From Thiotrichales bacterium 19S9-11 (lineage in GTDB: Bacteria; Pseudomonadota; Gammaproteobacteria; Francisellales; Francisellaceae), in assembly GCA_021713395.1 (NCBI GenBank), contig JAKJJT010000005.1:86891-150890 (forward strand): a stretch of 64,000 bases of DNA, given 5' to 3'. This document shows positions 36,191 through 45,914 of the stretch, piece by piece. The position numbers and the translations under genes are program-made. A model generated the notes under the pieces. The model had not been told where the DNA came from, ran no database searches, and saw only the letters and a program-made list of their open reading frames with translations. Each line of letters starts with the position of its first letter. Position 1 is the first letter of the stretch.

Positions 36191-38152
36191 ATGAAAAATG
36201 ATATGTGGAAGAATGTATTATTCTGGGTAGTAGTGGCCAGCATCCTGATTGCGTTATTTTCAGGGCTAAATCGCCAGAAGCCTTCCACACAAAAAGTTAG
36301 TTATTCTAACTTTGTAAACCAAATAGATAACAACCAAATTGGTTCAGTCAGTATTAATGGTCGAACGGTTACAGGAAAAACAAGTTCAGGGCAGTCATTT
36401 GTAACTTATCTGCCTTGGGGAGATCCTTTTGTTGTTGACCAAATGCTAAAGCATAAAGTTGATGTTTCAGCTGTGCCGCCTCCTCAAGAAAGTCTTTTGT
36501 TAAAGCTATTAATTAATGGCTTTCCGATTATTTTATTAGTAATTATTTGGGTTTTCTTAATGAGAGCTATGAGCGGTGGTGGAAAAGGTGGTGCTTTTTC
36601 ATTTGGGAAAAGTAAAGCTAAGTTATTAGGAGAAGATCAAGTTAAAGTCACTTTGGATGATGTTGCTGGAGTTGACGAAGCAAAGGAAGAAGTTGCAGAA
36701 ATCATTGACTTTTTAAGGGACCCAAACAAATACCAGCGTTTAGGTGGTAAAATTCCTCGTGGTGTTTTAATGGTTGGTCCGCCTGGTACAGGTAAAACGC
36801 TCTTAGCAAGAGCAATTGCGGGAGAAGCAAAAGTACCTTATTTTTCAATTTCCGGTTCTGACTTTGTTGAAATGTTTGTCGGTGTTGGAGCTTCACGTGT
36901 TCGAGATATGTTTGATCAGGCTAAAAAACGTGCGCCATGTATTATTTTTATTGATGAAATTGATGCAGTAGGTCGTCATCGTGGTGCAGGTCTTGGTGGT
37001 GGACATGATGAGCGTGAACAGACACTAAATCAGATGTTGGTTGAAATGGATGGCTTTTCTGGTAATGAGGGTGTTATTGTAATTGCAGCAACTAACCGTC
37101 CAGATGTGTTGGATCCAGCATTATTACGTCCCGGCCGCTTTGATAGAGAAGTGACAGTAGGTTTGCCATCTGTTAAGGGCCGAGAACAAATTTTAAAAGT
37201 ACATATGAAAAATATTCCAATTTCCAATGATGTTCGTCCCGATTGGGTTGCTAGAGGGACTCCAGGTTTTTCTGGTGCACAGTTAGCAAATTTAGTCAAT
37301 GAGGCTGCATTATTTGCTGCGCGCTTTAGTAAAGATAAAGTTTCAATGGAAGAATTTGAGTTGGCTAAAGATAAAATTTTAATGGGAACAGAGCGTCGCT
37401 CAATGGCAATGAGTGAAGAAGAAAAACGCTTAACAGCCTACCATGAAGCAGGCCATGCAATCGTTGGTCGGTTAGTACCCTCACATGATCCAGTATATAA
37501 AGTAAGTATTATCCCTAGAGGCCGTGCATTGGGTGTTACAATGTATTTGCCAGAGGGAGATCAAGTAAGTCAAAGCAAGAAAGAGCTAGAAAGCCGTTTG
37601 TCATCACTTTATGGAGGTCGAATTGCAGAGGCACTAATTTTTGGGGAAAACAATGTTACAACTGGTGCATCTAACGATATTCAAGTAGCAACTAACATTG
37701 CTCGTAGTATGGTAACTAAATGGGGTTTATCAGAAAAGCTTGGACCTTTGCTGTATGCAGAGGAAGATGAGCACCCATTTTTAGGTCATTCAATGGGTAA
37801 AAGTTCAGCAAGAGCCTTTTCTGAGCAAACAGCTGCAGATATTGATATAGAGGTGAGAGGAATTATTGATAGAAATTATGCGCGTGCTGATCGTTTGCTA
37901 AATGATAATATAGATATTCTGCATGCTATGGCGGAGGCATTAATGCAATATGAGACACTTGATGCCGCACAAGTAGATGACCTTATGGAGAGAAAGCCTG
38001 TTAGAGAGCCAGGAGACTGGACAGTTAGTCTTGGTGATAAAAAAGATAATAATAAAACTAAGAAAGCTTCTAAAAATGAGCCGGATGAGTCAGAGAGGTC
38101 ACAATTAGATGATTCTAATGACTTAGGTGACCCAATGCCACAAGGCGATTAA
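36191..38152 (+). CDS. ftsH: ATP-dependent zinc metalloprotease FtsH
   Basis: Inner-membrane AAA+ protease degrading misfolded membrane proteins, LpxC and sigma-32 in relatives. Two TM helices (about 8-24 and 105-125) flank a periplasmic domain. The AAA module has GPPGTGKT (Walker A), [15 protein letters not shown] (Walker B) and the SRH region [18 protein letters not shown]. The zinc site is [11 protein letters not shown]. 653 aa is normal, ending in a charged tail. No ftsJ/rlmE gene precedes it here. Confidence 0.97.
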   Translation: MKNDMWKNVLFWVVVASILIALFSGLNRQKPSTQKVSYSNFVNQIDNNQIGSVSINGRTVTGKTSSGQSFVTYLPWGDPFVVDQMLKHKVDVSAVPPPQESLLLKLLINGFPIILLVIIWVFLMRAMSGGGKGGAFSFGKSKAKLLGEDQVKVTLDDVAGVDEAKEEVAEIIDFLRDPNKYQRLGGKIPRGVLMVGPPGTGKTLLARAIAGEAKVPYFSISGSDFVEMFVGVGASRVRDMFDQAKKRAPCIIFIDEIDAVGRHRGAGLGGGHDEREQTLNQMLVEMDGFSGNEGVIVIAATNRPDVLDPALLRPGRFDREVTVGLPSVKGREQILKVHMKNIPISNDVRPDWVARGTPGFSGAQLANLVNEAALFAARFSKDKVSMEEFELAKDKILMGTERRSMAMSEEEKRLTAYHEAGHAIVGRLVPSHDPVYKVSIIPRGRALGVTMYLPEGDQVSQSKKELESRLSSLYGGRIAEALIFGENNVTTGASNDIQVATNIARSMVTKWGLSEKLGPLLYAEEDEHPFLGHSMGKSSARAFSEQTAADIDIEVRGIIDRNYARADRLLNDNIDILHAMAEALMQYETLDAAQVDDLMERKPVREPGDWTVSLGDKKDNNKTKKASKNEPDESERSQLDDSNDLGDPMPQGD

Positions 38153-38277
38153 TTTTTTCTATCAGCTTATGAAAGTTATAAATTAAACTATAAAATTCAA
38201 TGCCTGATTTTCGGAAGTAATGATTAAAAAAGCTTGATATAGTATGCTGTAATTTAGTTAGTACTAAGGGTGTTAAT

Positions 38278-39321
38278 GTGATTAGTTCTGAAAATAAGCG
38301 ACGGTATTATCAAGCGCTCATTGAAAGAAATCAAAAATATGATGGGCTTTTTTATGTGGGAGTAAAAACAACGGGTATTTTTTGTCATGCCTCATGCCCC
38401 GCAAAGAAACCTAAATTTGAAAACTGCGAGTTTTTTGAGACAGCAAAGGAAGCATTGTTTGCTTCTTTTAGGCCCTGCCAACGTTGTCAGCCATTATCTC
38501 CTCCACAGCAAGTAGCTCCTATCATTCAAAAGCTAATTAATTTAGTAGAAGAAGAGCCAACAAAACGTTGGAAAGATAGTGATTTTAAATTACTAGGAAT
38601 TGATGAATCAACAGCAAGGAGGCAGTTTAAGAAACGTTTTAATATGACGTTTGTTGAATATGCGCGTTCACGACGTATGGGGATAGCATTGGGTGAGATT
38701 AAAAAAGGAAGTTCAGTTATAAACTCACAATTAGAATCTGGTTATCAGTCTGCTAGTGGTTTTTATGATGCTTTTTCTAAGATAATGGGTGCTTTACCTA
38801 AAAAAATGCATAGAAAGGCTTTATATGCCGATTGGATTGACACACCATTAGGTCCAATGGTTGCAGTAGCTGATGATGATTTTCTCTATTTACTTGAATT
38901 TATTGAACGTCGAGGCCTTGAAAGAGAGATTGAACGTCTAAGGCAGCGTTTGACAGTTGGGATTATTCCGGGTAAGACAGTTATCTTAGATCAAATTCGA
39001 GATGAGTTACATCAGTACTTCGAAGGTACATCATTATGCTTTAAAACGCCTATTTATTTACTGGGCTCTGATTTTCAGAAAAAAGTTTGGCAAGCGTTGC
39101 AAAAAATTCCGCTAGGTCAAACAATATCATATCTTGAGCTTGCTCAATTAATAGATCATCCAAAGGCATTCCGGGCAGTTGCTAATGCTAATGGTTCAAA
39201 CCAATTAGCACTAGTTATCCCTTGTCATCGCGTCATTAATGCTAATGGTCAGTTAGGTGGTTACGGGGGTGGTGTCTGTCGCAAAGAATGGTTAATTAGG
39301 CACGAAAAAGCATATGTTTAG
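38278..39321 (+). CDS. ada: Bifunctional Ada: methylphosphotriester and O6-methylguanine DNA methyltransferase
   Basis: DNA alkylation repair protein and likely transcription activator. AdaA-like zinc domain (about 1-80) with the four Cys in GIFCHASCPAKKP and RPCQRC. AraC-type HTH at about 95-180 (LGIDESTARRQFKKRFNMTFVEYARSRRM). C-terminal methyltransferase with the acceptor Cys in LVIPCHRVI, plus GGYGGG. GTG start. 347 aa resembles E. coli Ada (354). Its stop overlaps that of the convergent TTL-like gene by 4 bp. Confidence 0.95.
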   Translation: MISSENKRRYYQALIERNQKYDGLFYVGVKTTGIFCHASCPAKKPKFENCEFFETAKEALFASFRPCQRCQPLSPPQQVAPIIQKLINLVEEEPTKRWKDSDFKLLGIDESTARRQFKKRFNMTFVEYARSRRMGIALGEIKKGSSVINSQLESGYQSASGFYDAFSKIMGALPKKMHRKALYADWIDTPLGPMVAVADDDFLYLLEFIERRGLEREIERLRQRLTVGIIPGKTVILDQIRDELHQYFEGTSLCFKTPIYLLGSDFQKKVWQALQKIPLGQTISYLELAQLIDHPKAFRAVANANGSNQLALVIPCHRVINANGQLGGYGGGVCRKEWLIRHEKAYV

Positions 39322-40487
39322 TCTGATGATTTATTAATAACAGTCTCAAACTGACATGGTGTCGTTAAGTTCTTTAAGCCTTGTTGAGTTAATTTTTTAT
39401 GTTTGATTTCAAGCACAATTTGTAAGGCTTCAAACAGCATTGGTGGAATAATTAACTCTTTAATAGGGTCATCCCAGCTAAGTCCTGGCCCTTCTTGAAT
39501 TTCTGAAAGCCAGGGGTTTAAGCTATCATCAAGAATAATATCTGCACCATAAAGGCCAAAGAAATGGCAAGACTTTTTATTGGAATTAAGCTTATGTTTA
39601 GTGGCGCTCATTATGTAAAGAATAATTTTTTTTAGTTTTGGCATTAAAATATTTTTAGTAAAGTTATGTTGTGAAGTTAGGTTATTCTTAAATAAATATT
39701 CATCAAACTTATGGAAAGACCACTTAAGTTCAAATGCGGAATCTTCGGGTATGTGTTTCTTTTGTTGATATATGTTAGTAATATGAACTAAAGGGTCATT
39801 AAAGTTATCCAGTATATAGTCTTTCGTATTTAAACGTACAGTGCCTTGGTTAAATAGATAGATAATTAATGGGTCTAAGCTTGCTATTAGCCAATAAATT
39901 CTAATTTCAGATTTTTTATTGTTCAGTAATAAAGGGTTTTGAATGTATCGTTGGACAATATAGCGATAGGCATGCTGCTTATCAAAATAAATCTTCTGTT
40001 TATAGTTGTGCTTGCTTAATAGCTGTTTGATTCTATTGAGCTCCCATGTGATATGTATACCCCTGCCTTTTGACTGCCCTGTTGGTTTAAATATCCAAAG
40101 ATTGCTTTTGTGATCTTTACTGGGGATTTTTTTTAAAAAAGTATTTAAATCAGCTTTATCAGAAAGTCGATAAGTTTCTTGATAAAATTCAGATAGTTTC
40201 AATGAGGATGGAACTGTATTCTGGGTGGTTAATTCATAGTGTTTTAAATGTTTGGCTAGATCTCCTTTATTTGCTAATGCTCTTTCTCCTGGAATATGGT
40301 TAAAACACTGATTTGCATTAATTAACTCATAGTATTGACGGTGATTTTTTCTAACCCATATCAAATCAGCAGAGTGTAAATTATCAGTGATTTGAAATGG
40401 CTTGTCTAATAAGGCATTGCGAGCATATCGAGAAGCTTGATCAATATAGATAATGGGTTTTTCTTTTTTAGTGTTTGACTTTGTCAT
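39318..40487 (-). CDS. Tubulin-tyrosine ligase (TTL)-family ATP-grasp protein
   Basis: 389-residue protein with TTL family hallmarks in order: FNHIPGERALANKGDLAKHL (cf. NRFPG...KD), WIFKPTGQSKGRGIHI (ATP-binding, about 145-160), YIVQRYIQNPLLL followed by EIRIYWLIAS (about 190-215), and PWLSEIQEGPGLS near 330. Family members attach an amino acid to a C-terminal or side-chain carboxylate (tubulin in eukaryotes). No signal peptide or membrane segment. Bacterial TTL-like proteins are sparse, and some occur in intracellular bacteria. The substrate here is unknown: a host protein or a bacterial peptide are both possible. Confidence 0.75.
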   Translation of the reverse strand: MTKSNTKKEKPIIYIDQASRYARNALLDKPFQITDNLHSADLIWVRKNHRQYYELINANQCFNHIPGERALANKGDLAKHLKHYELTTQNTVPSSLKLSEFYQETYRLSDKADLNTFLKKIPSKDHKSNLWIFKPTGQSKGRGIHITWELNRIKQLLSKHNYKQKIYFDKQHAYRYIVQRYIQNPLLLNNKKSEIRIYWLIASLDPLIIYLFNQGTVRLNTKDYILDNFNDPLVHITNIYQQKKHIPEDSAFELKWSFHKFDEYLFKNNLTSQHNFTKNILMPKLKKIILYIMSATKHKLNSNKKSCHFFGLYGADIILDDSLNPWLSEIQEGPGLSWDDPIKELIIPPMLFEALQIVLEIKHKKLTQQGLKNLTTPCQFETVINKSSD

Positions 40488-40550
40488 ATAAGACTATTCT
40501 TATATTAATGTATAGCTTAAAGTATAGTAAAAAATTTAAAGCTAGCTTAA

Positions 40551-41816
40551 TTATGCAATAAGGCGCTCTTTAGTATTATATACACTGGCGTCAAATTCAT
40601 TTTCACTTTTTGCAACTAAAGTTGTTACAGCGGCATCGCCAGTGATATTAACAGCAGTTCTAACCATATCTAAAATACGGTCAATACCAATAATAAGCGC
40701 AATACCTTCAACAGGTAGGCCAACTTGAGTTAGAACAAGCGTAAGTGTAATTAGTCCAACGCTTGGTATCCCAGCAGTTCCAATGGAACTTAAAGTGGCT
40801 GTAGCAATAATAATTAAATATGCGGTGATACTCAGATCAATATTATAAACATGGGCAATAAAGACAGTGGCAACGCCTTGCATAATTGATGTGCCATCCA
40901 TATTAATGGTAGCGCCTAATGGAATAGTAAAGCCAGATACTCGACTTTTCACTCCTAAATGATTTTCAACAGTTTCTAAAGTAACAGGTAAAGTCGCATT
41001 GCTGCTAGAGGTTGAAAACCCGAATAATTGAACTGGGAACATTTTTTTAAAGAAAGTAATAGGATTAAGTTTCCCGAGTATAGCAAGTAGAAAAGAGTTA
41101 GTTATAATCAAGTGGAAAAACAATACAAATAAAACCGTAAGGAAATAACCAATTAAATGGAGAATTTTTTCAGGTTCTGTTGTAATTGCAAGCTTTGCAA
41201 TTAGTGCAAAAACACCATAAGGTGTAAACCTAAGTACAATATGGACCAGTGACATAATGACATCATTAATATCATCAAAGAAGCTTTTTATTCTCACGCC
41301 AGCTTGTCCGCTTAAACTGATTGCAATACCAAACACTAGAGAGAAAACAATAATTTGAAGCATGTTTCCTTGAGCAAGTGATTGAATAGGGTTTGCTGTG
41401 AATAAACTTAGAATGGTTTCTTTGACAGTATTAGGGGCACTAATATTAACGCTGCTAATATCAATTTGGAAGTTTGCTCCTTTGCCGATTTGAAATAGGG
41501 ATGCAAATGTGATGGCAAATGTGATGGCTATAGCGGTTGTTAATAAATATAGAAGTAAAGTTTTAATGCCAATGCGGCCTAGAGACTTAGGGTCAGATAA
41601 ATTACTAGCGCCACAAACAATAGAGATAAAGATTAGTGGCACGACCAGCATCTTCATTAAAGTGATAAAAATTGTTCCAACTGTGTCGAAAATGCCAGTA
41701 GTTAAATAATTATGTATCCAGCTTTGTTGAGCAAATGGATGTAGCGCAAGACCAACGATTAGGCCAAGTAAAATGCCAATAAGAATTTTTTTTGTCAAAC
41801 CTTTTTCTTGTTGCAT
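40551..41816 (-). CDS. Dicarboxylate/amino acid:cation symporter (DAACS family)
   Basis: Secondary transporter of the GltP/DctA/GltT family for glutamate, aspartate or C4-dicarboxylates. About 8 TM helices. Family motifs are the serine-rich hairpin FSTSSSNATLPVTLE, the substrate/cation site GATINMDGTSIMQG, and SIGTAGIPSVGLITL. ATG 41816 is preferred (AAGGAG 10 bp upstream) over the ATG two codons earlier. 422 aa is typical. Substrate not resolvable. Confidence 0.92.
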   Translation of the reverse strand: MQQEKGLTKKILIGILLGLIVGLALHPFAQQSWIHNYLTTGIFDTVGTIFITLMKMLVVPLIFISIVCGASNLSDPKSLGRIGIKTLLLYLLTTAIAITFAITFASLFQIGKGANFQIDISSVNISAPNTVKETILSLFTANPIQSLAQGNMLQIIVFSLVFGIAISLSGQAGVRIKSFFDDINDVIMSLVHIVLRFTPYGVFALIAKLAITTEPEKILHLIGYFLTVLFVLFFHLIITNSFLLAILGKLNPITFFKKMFPVQLFGFSTSSSNATLPVTLETVENHLGVKSRVSGFTIPLGATINMDGTSIMQGVATVFIAHVYNIDLSITAYLIIIATATLSSIGTAGIPSVGLITLTLVLTQVGLPVEGIALIIGIDRILDMVRTAVNITGDAAVTTLVAKSENEFDASVYNTKERLIA

Positions 41817-41951
41817 CCCCATGCTCCTTAATTTTTGGTCAAGAATTTATGACTTTACCACAGTAAAAATTTACTTGCACGGATTATTCGCCTCAGGCAC
41901 ACTTAAGCATAGACTATATTTACAGATTTTTGTTATAGGGAAAAGTACAAA

Positions 41952-43040
41952 ATGATTGATTTTATTTCACGTTGGTATAAGTCAAAGTTTGGCTCAATGG
42001 AGACGGCAGTCTTTATTTTAGTTTTGGTTATAACTTTTTTATTTTTAAACTTTTTTGGTATGATTTTAGCGCCATTATTGGCAGGTATTGTGATTGCATT
42101 TATTCTCGATACCCCCGTTCAGTTTTTACACCGATATTTAAAAATTTCTCGTACACTGTCAGTTATTATTGTTTTTATTTTATTTTTAGCATTAGTTTGT
42201 GTTATTTCTTTATTCTTAGCTCCAATGATAATTCATCAAGCGGTAGATTTAGCAAAATCATTACCAGAAATCTTTACATCGTTTAAAACTCAGCTATATG
42301 CGTTATCAGATCGTTATCCAGAGTATTTAACACATGATCAAATTAATTCAGTGTTAAATGCAAGTGCTGATATACAAATCACACGTTTAGCAACATTAGG
42401 TAAAACGCTTGTTTCGTTCTCACTGGCATCTTTGCCTAGTGTTGTCTATTTGTTGGTATATGTTTTTCTGGTGCCATTGTCGGTATTTTTCTTTTTGAAG
42501 GATAAGCATAAGCTTATTCAATGGTTTTCAGGGTTGTTGCCAAGAGAGAAGGGCACAGTCATTGAAGTTTGGGCTCAGCTAAAACCACAACTGTCAAACT
42601 ATGTGAAAGGTAAGTGTCTTGAATTAATTATTGTTACAATTGCAACGTATATTGGTTTTATCATTTTTGGGTTAAACTATGCTTTATTACTTGCTGTAGG
42701 TGTTGGACTTTCTGTTATCATACCTTATGTTGGGATGATCATTATTACGATCCCTGTTGTGATTGTTGCAGTTATGCAATTTGGGGTATCACCAACGTTA
42801 TTTTATGTCTTATTGGTATATTTTACAATTCAAGCAATAGATGGAAATTTGCTTGTGCCATTATTGTTTTCTGAGGCAGTTAATTTGCACCCAATAGCTG
42901 TCGTTGCTGCGGTATTGTTTTTTGGTGGTGTTTGGGGTTTTTGGGGATTATTTTTTGCAATTCCTTTGGCATCCTTAGCAAAAGCAGCGGTTAATGTTTG
43001 CTTTGAAGAAATAAAACGTAGCAGATTAAAACATAGTTAG
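41952..43040 (+). CDS. AI-2E family transporter (PerM/YdgG-like)
   Basis: 362-residue membrane protein with 7-8 helices and the family segments IVIAFILDTPVQFLHRYL, VPLSVFFFLKDKHKLI and AIDGNLLVPLLFSEAVNLHPIAVV. The family includes TqsA (autoinducer-2 export) and PerM-like proteins, and Na/Li-H antiporters in others; the substrate here is unknown. AGGGAAA precedes the ATG. Followed by recJ after 44 bp. Confidence 0.87.
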   Translation: MIDFISRWYKSKFGSMETAVFILVLVITFLFLNFFGMILAPLLAGIVIAFILDTPVQFLHRYLKISRTLSVIIVFILFLALVCVISLFLAPMIIHQAVDLAKSLPEIFTSFKTQLYALSDRYPEYLTHDQINSVLNASADIQITRLATLGKTLVSFSLASLPSVVYLLVYVFLVPLSVFFFLKDKHKLIQWFSGLLPREKGTVIEVWAQLKPQLSNYVKGKCLELIIVTIATYIGFIIFGLNYALLLAVGVGLSVIIPYVGMIIITIPVVIVAVMQFGVSPTLFYVLLVYFTIQAIDGNLLVPLLFSEAVNLHPIAVVAAVLFFGGVWGFWGLFFAIPLASLAKAAVNVCFEEIKRSRLKHS

Positions 43041-43084
43041 CCTAGAGAAAAAAATAAAATAATTAATTTTAAAGTAGAATATTT

Positions 43085-44854
43085 ATGCTAAAACCAACAA
43101 TAAAAGAACGTAAGATCAATTCTTTGATATATCAGTCGTTATGTCAAAAAGGCTTTCCAAAATTAGTTTCTCAAATCATAGCATCGAGATTGCCAGAAAA
43201 CTTTGATAAAGCTGAGCAGATTGCTGAGCCTAAGTTATCATTATTAGACAGTCCATTTTTATTGGCAGATATAGAAAAAGCATCAAAGCGTTTAATTGAG
43301 GCGCTAGAGAATCAAGAGGTAATTGGTATTGAAACAGATCATGATTGTGATGGCCAGACATCCCATGCCGTTATTTTTGAGGCTCTATCTTTGTGGTTTA
43401 GACACCCTAGAGATAAAATTCGCTCTTATATCGGCCATAGGATGCAAGAAGGGTATGGTTTATCAGAAGGTTTAACCAAGCGAATTTTAGATGATAGTAA
43501 ACGGCCAAGCTTAATTATTACTGCGGATAATGGTAGTACAGATGAGCCAAGAATTAAAATATTAAAAGATAATGGTATTGATACAGTTGTAACAGACCAT
43601 CATGCAATCGCACTAGATGGTATACCTAAAAGTGCAGTTGCTGTTTTAAACCCAACACGAGATGACTGTCAATTTCCCGATGCTTATATTGCAGGATGTA
43701 TGGTTGCTTGGTTATTTATGGTCTCTGTTAGAAGAAAACTAATTGAAAAAAAAATATTACTAGAAAATGAGAGTGATCCTAGAAGTGTGCTTGATTTTGT
43801 TGCTGTTGGGACAGTGGCAGATTGTGTGTCTATGGCAAAAAGCATCAATAATCGTGCAGTTGTAAAAGCAGGTCTTAGATTAATTGCTCAGTCAAAAAGG
43901 CCTTGTTGGCTAGCCATACGAAGACTATTTCCGCGTAAAATTAATGCAGAATATTTAGGGTTTAGCATTGGACCTTTATTAAACAGTGATGGACGCCTAT
44001 CAGATGCGCATTCTTCTGTTAGTTTTCTATTAGCAGAGACAGAGGCAGAAGCAATTAGTTGGGTTGATGAATTAAACACACAAAATCAAAAGCGAAAAAG
44101 TATTCAACAAACAATGCTAGATCAAGCGATGGAGTTAGCAAAAGACCAAGTTGATAAAGGTAAATCGTCTATTTGTATTTATTTGGATGATGGTCATGCA
44201 GGCGTACATGGAATAGTTGCCAGTCGTCTTAAAGATGCTTTTGGAAGACCTGTTATATTTTTTTCACCAAAACTTTATGAAGATGATGTAATTACTGCTT
44301 CTGCTCGTAGTATTGATGATATACATTTGAAAAATTTGTTGGATCGAATATATCAGGTAGCACCAGATATGCTAATTAAGTATGGAGGTCATAAAGCTGC
44401 GGCAGGTTTAACAATTTACCGAAAATATTTGATGGAGTTTGAGTATCTATTTGAAAAACTTGTAGTAGAGCAAGTAAGTCAAGATGCTTTAGGTCCAGAA
44501 ATTTACACAGACGGTATTATTGATGATGATGATTTAACACTGGATACATTAAAAGTTCTAGATCAAATAGAGCCTTTTGGTCGAGAGTTTGATGCGCCAA
44601 TCTTCAGTTTAGTTGGAATATTGCGCTCTAATCGATTTGTAGGAAAAACGTTTCAGCATTTACAACTTAATATTTTAACGGAAACAGGTAAAAGTATTAA
44701 AGCTATTTGGTTTTTTGCATCAAGATTTGAACAAGCAACTACATTTAAGCAGGGTGACAAGTTAAAATTAACGTTTCGCTTAAATGAAGAAGAGTTTAAT
44801 AATCATAGATCGTTAGGGTTAGTTGTAGAGTATTGTGATCATGCAGAAGCTTAA
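43085..44854 (+). CDS. recJ: Single-stranded-DNA-specific exonuclease RecJ
   Basis: 5'-3' exonuclease of recombination and mismatch repair. DHH phosphoesterase motifs are GIETDHDCDGQTSHA, TADNGSTDEPR and VVTDHHAIALDGIP. The DHHA1 part contains KYGGHKAAAGLTI. Ends with an OB-fold-like C-terminus. 589 aa is normal. The first half of the N-terminal Asp motif reads ETDHDCDG, where the usual form is DYDVDG; acidic residues are kept. epmA starts 10 bp after its stop. Confidence 0.92.
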   Translation: MLKPTIKERKINSLIYQSLCQKGFPKLVSQIIASRLPENFDKAEQIAEPKLSLLDSPFLLADIEKASKRLIEALENQEVIGIETDHDCDGQTSHAVIFEALSLWFRHPRDKIRSYIGHRMQEGYGLSEGLTKRILDDSKRPSLIITADNGSTDEPRIKILKDNGIDTVVTDHHAIALDGIPKSAVAVLNPTRDDCQFPDAYIAGCMVAWLFMVSVRRKLIEKKILLENESDPRSVLDFVAVGTVADCVSMAKSINNRAVVKAGLRLIAQSKRPCWLAIRRLFPRKINAEYLGFSIGPLLNSDGRLSDAHSSVSFLLAETEAEAISWVDELNTQNQKRKSIQQTMLDQAMELAKDQVDKGKSSICIYLDDGHAGVHGIVASRLKDAFGRPVIFFSPKLYEDDVITASARSIDDIHLKNLLDRIYQVAPDMLIKYGGHKAAAGLTIYRKYLMEFEYLFEKLVVEQVSQDALGPEIYTDGIIDDDDLTLDTLKVLDQIEPFGREFDAPIFSLVGILRSNRFVGKTFQHLQLNILTETGKSIKAIWFFASRFEQATTFKQGDKLKLTFRLNEEEFNNHRSLGLVVEYCDHAEA

Positions 44855-44864
44855 TGAAGAATAT

Positions 44865-45803
44865 ATGAGTTGGCAGCCAATAACAACAGTTGAAATGCTT
44901 CAATTTAGAGCCTTAATACTAAAAAAAGTAAGAGCATTTTTTGAGCAGAGGGAAGTTTTAGAAGTTGAAACACCGTTATTAATGCCAAGCCCAGTAACAG
45001 ATCCGTTTATAGAGACTTTTAACTTTGATACATTGTATGGTAGAGGTTATTTGCAAAGCTCACCAGAGTATGCAATGAAACGTTTGTTAGCATTTGGTAG
45101 TGGTAGTATTTATCAAATTTGTAAGGCTTTTCGAAGTGAAGAAATAAGCCCAAAGCATAATCCAGAGTTTACAATGCTTGAGTGGTATCGAGTTGATTTT
45201 GACCATTTTCAATTAATGGCTGAAATTAAAAATTTAATGAAAATGCTTCTACCCTCAATAAAGATTAAAGAAGTCACTTATCAGGCTCTATTTGAAAAAT
45301 ATTTAGGTATTAACCCACATATTGTTGGTTTAGATGAGCTGCTTAAATTGGTAGACCAGCATATAGGTAAAATTTATGGCATGGAGTCAGTTACAAAATA
45401 CCATGCATTAGAATTGTTATTTTCTTATCAGATTGAACCATTTTTAGAAAAAAATATATTTTACTTTATTTATCATTATACAGAAGCACAAAAAGCATTA
45501 GCACGAATGATTGAAACTGACCAAGGTGAAGTAGCAGCTAGATTTGAGTGTTATTATCAAGGGCTTGAGCTTGCTAACGGGTATTGCGAATTAAGAGACT
45601 TTAATGAACAAAAAAGACGGTTTGAAGCGGATCTAAAAGTTAGGGATTTAGAAAGAAAAGAAGCGGTTCCCATTGACCAGGATTTTCTAGCAGCATTGGC
45701 TTATGGCTTGCCAAGGTGTTCTGGTGTTGCTTTGGGGTTTGATCGTCTGCTTATGGCTTTAAGTCAATCAAGTACAATAGAAGAAGTCATAGCTTTTCGT
45801 TAA
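44865..45803 (+). CDS. epmA: Elongation factor P-(R)-beta-lysine ligase EpmA
   Basis: Truncated class II lysyl-tRNA synthetase paralogue that attaches beta-lysine to EF-P, helping ribosomes at polyproline. Motifs are EVETPLLMPSPVTDPFIETF, YLQSSPEYAMKRLLA (motif 2 region), ICKAFRSEEISPKHNPEFTMLEWYR, and GLPRCSGVALGFDRLLMAL (motif 3). It lacks an anticodon-binding domain. I choose MSWQP at 44865 (312 aa) by match to the family N-terminus. An upstream ATG at 44841 would overlap recJ. epmB and efp are not in this window. Confidence 0.92.
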   Translation: MSWQPITTVEMLQFRALILKKVRAFFEQREVLEVETPLLMPSPVTDPFIETFNFDTLYGRGYLQSSPEYAMKRLLAFGSGSIYQICKAFRSEEISPKHNPEFTMLEWYRVDFDHFQLMAEIKNLMKMLLPSIKIKEVTYQALFEKYLGINPHIVGLDELLKLVDQHIGKIYGMESVTKYHALELLFSYQIEPFLEKNIFYFIYHYTEAQKALARMIETDQGEVAARFECYYQGLELANGYCELRDFNEQKRRFEADLKVRDLERKEAVPIDQDFLAALAYGLPRCSGVALGFDRLLMALSQSSTIEEVIAFR

Positions 45804-45857
45804 AAGAACTATATCATTTCATATAACCAAGAGCTTATATTTCTATTAGAACTAGCG

Positions 45858-45863
45858 TATAAT
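45858..45863 (+). promoter_or_regulatory. -10 element upstream of sufS
   Basis: Perfect TATAAT 52 bp before the sufS ATG, with a weak -35. No convincing match to the palindrome upstream of the other suf operon. Confidence 0.45.
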
Positions 45864-45914
45864 CATTATTTAATCATAAAAGATACATAAAAAATAAGAT
45901 AGAAGAAAGAAAAA

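Noticed and set aside
45821..45860. IscR-type binding site before sufS
   Set aside because: Only a left half-site (ATAACC) is visible; the matching right half is missing.
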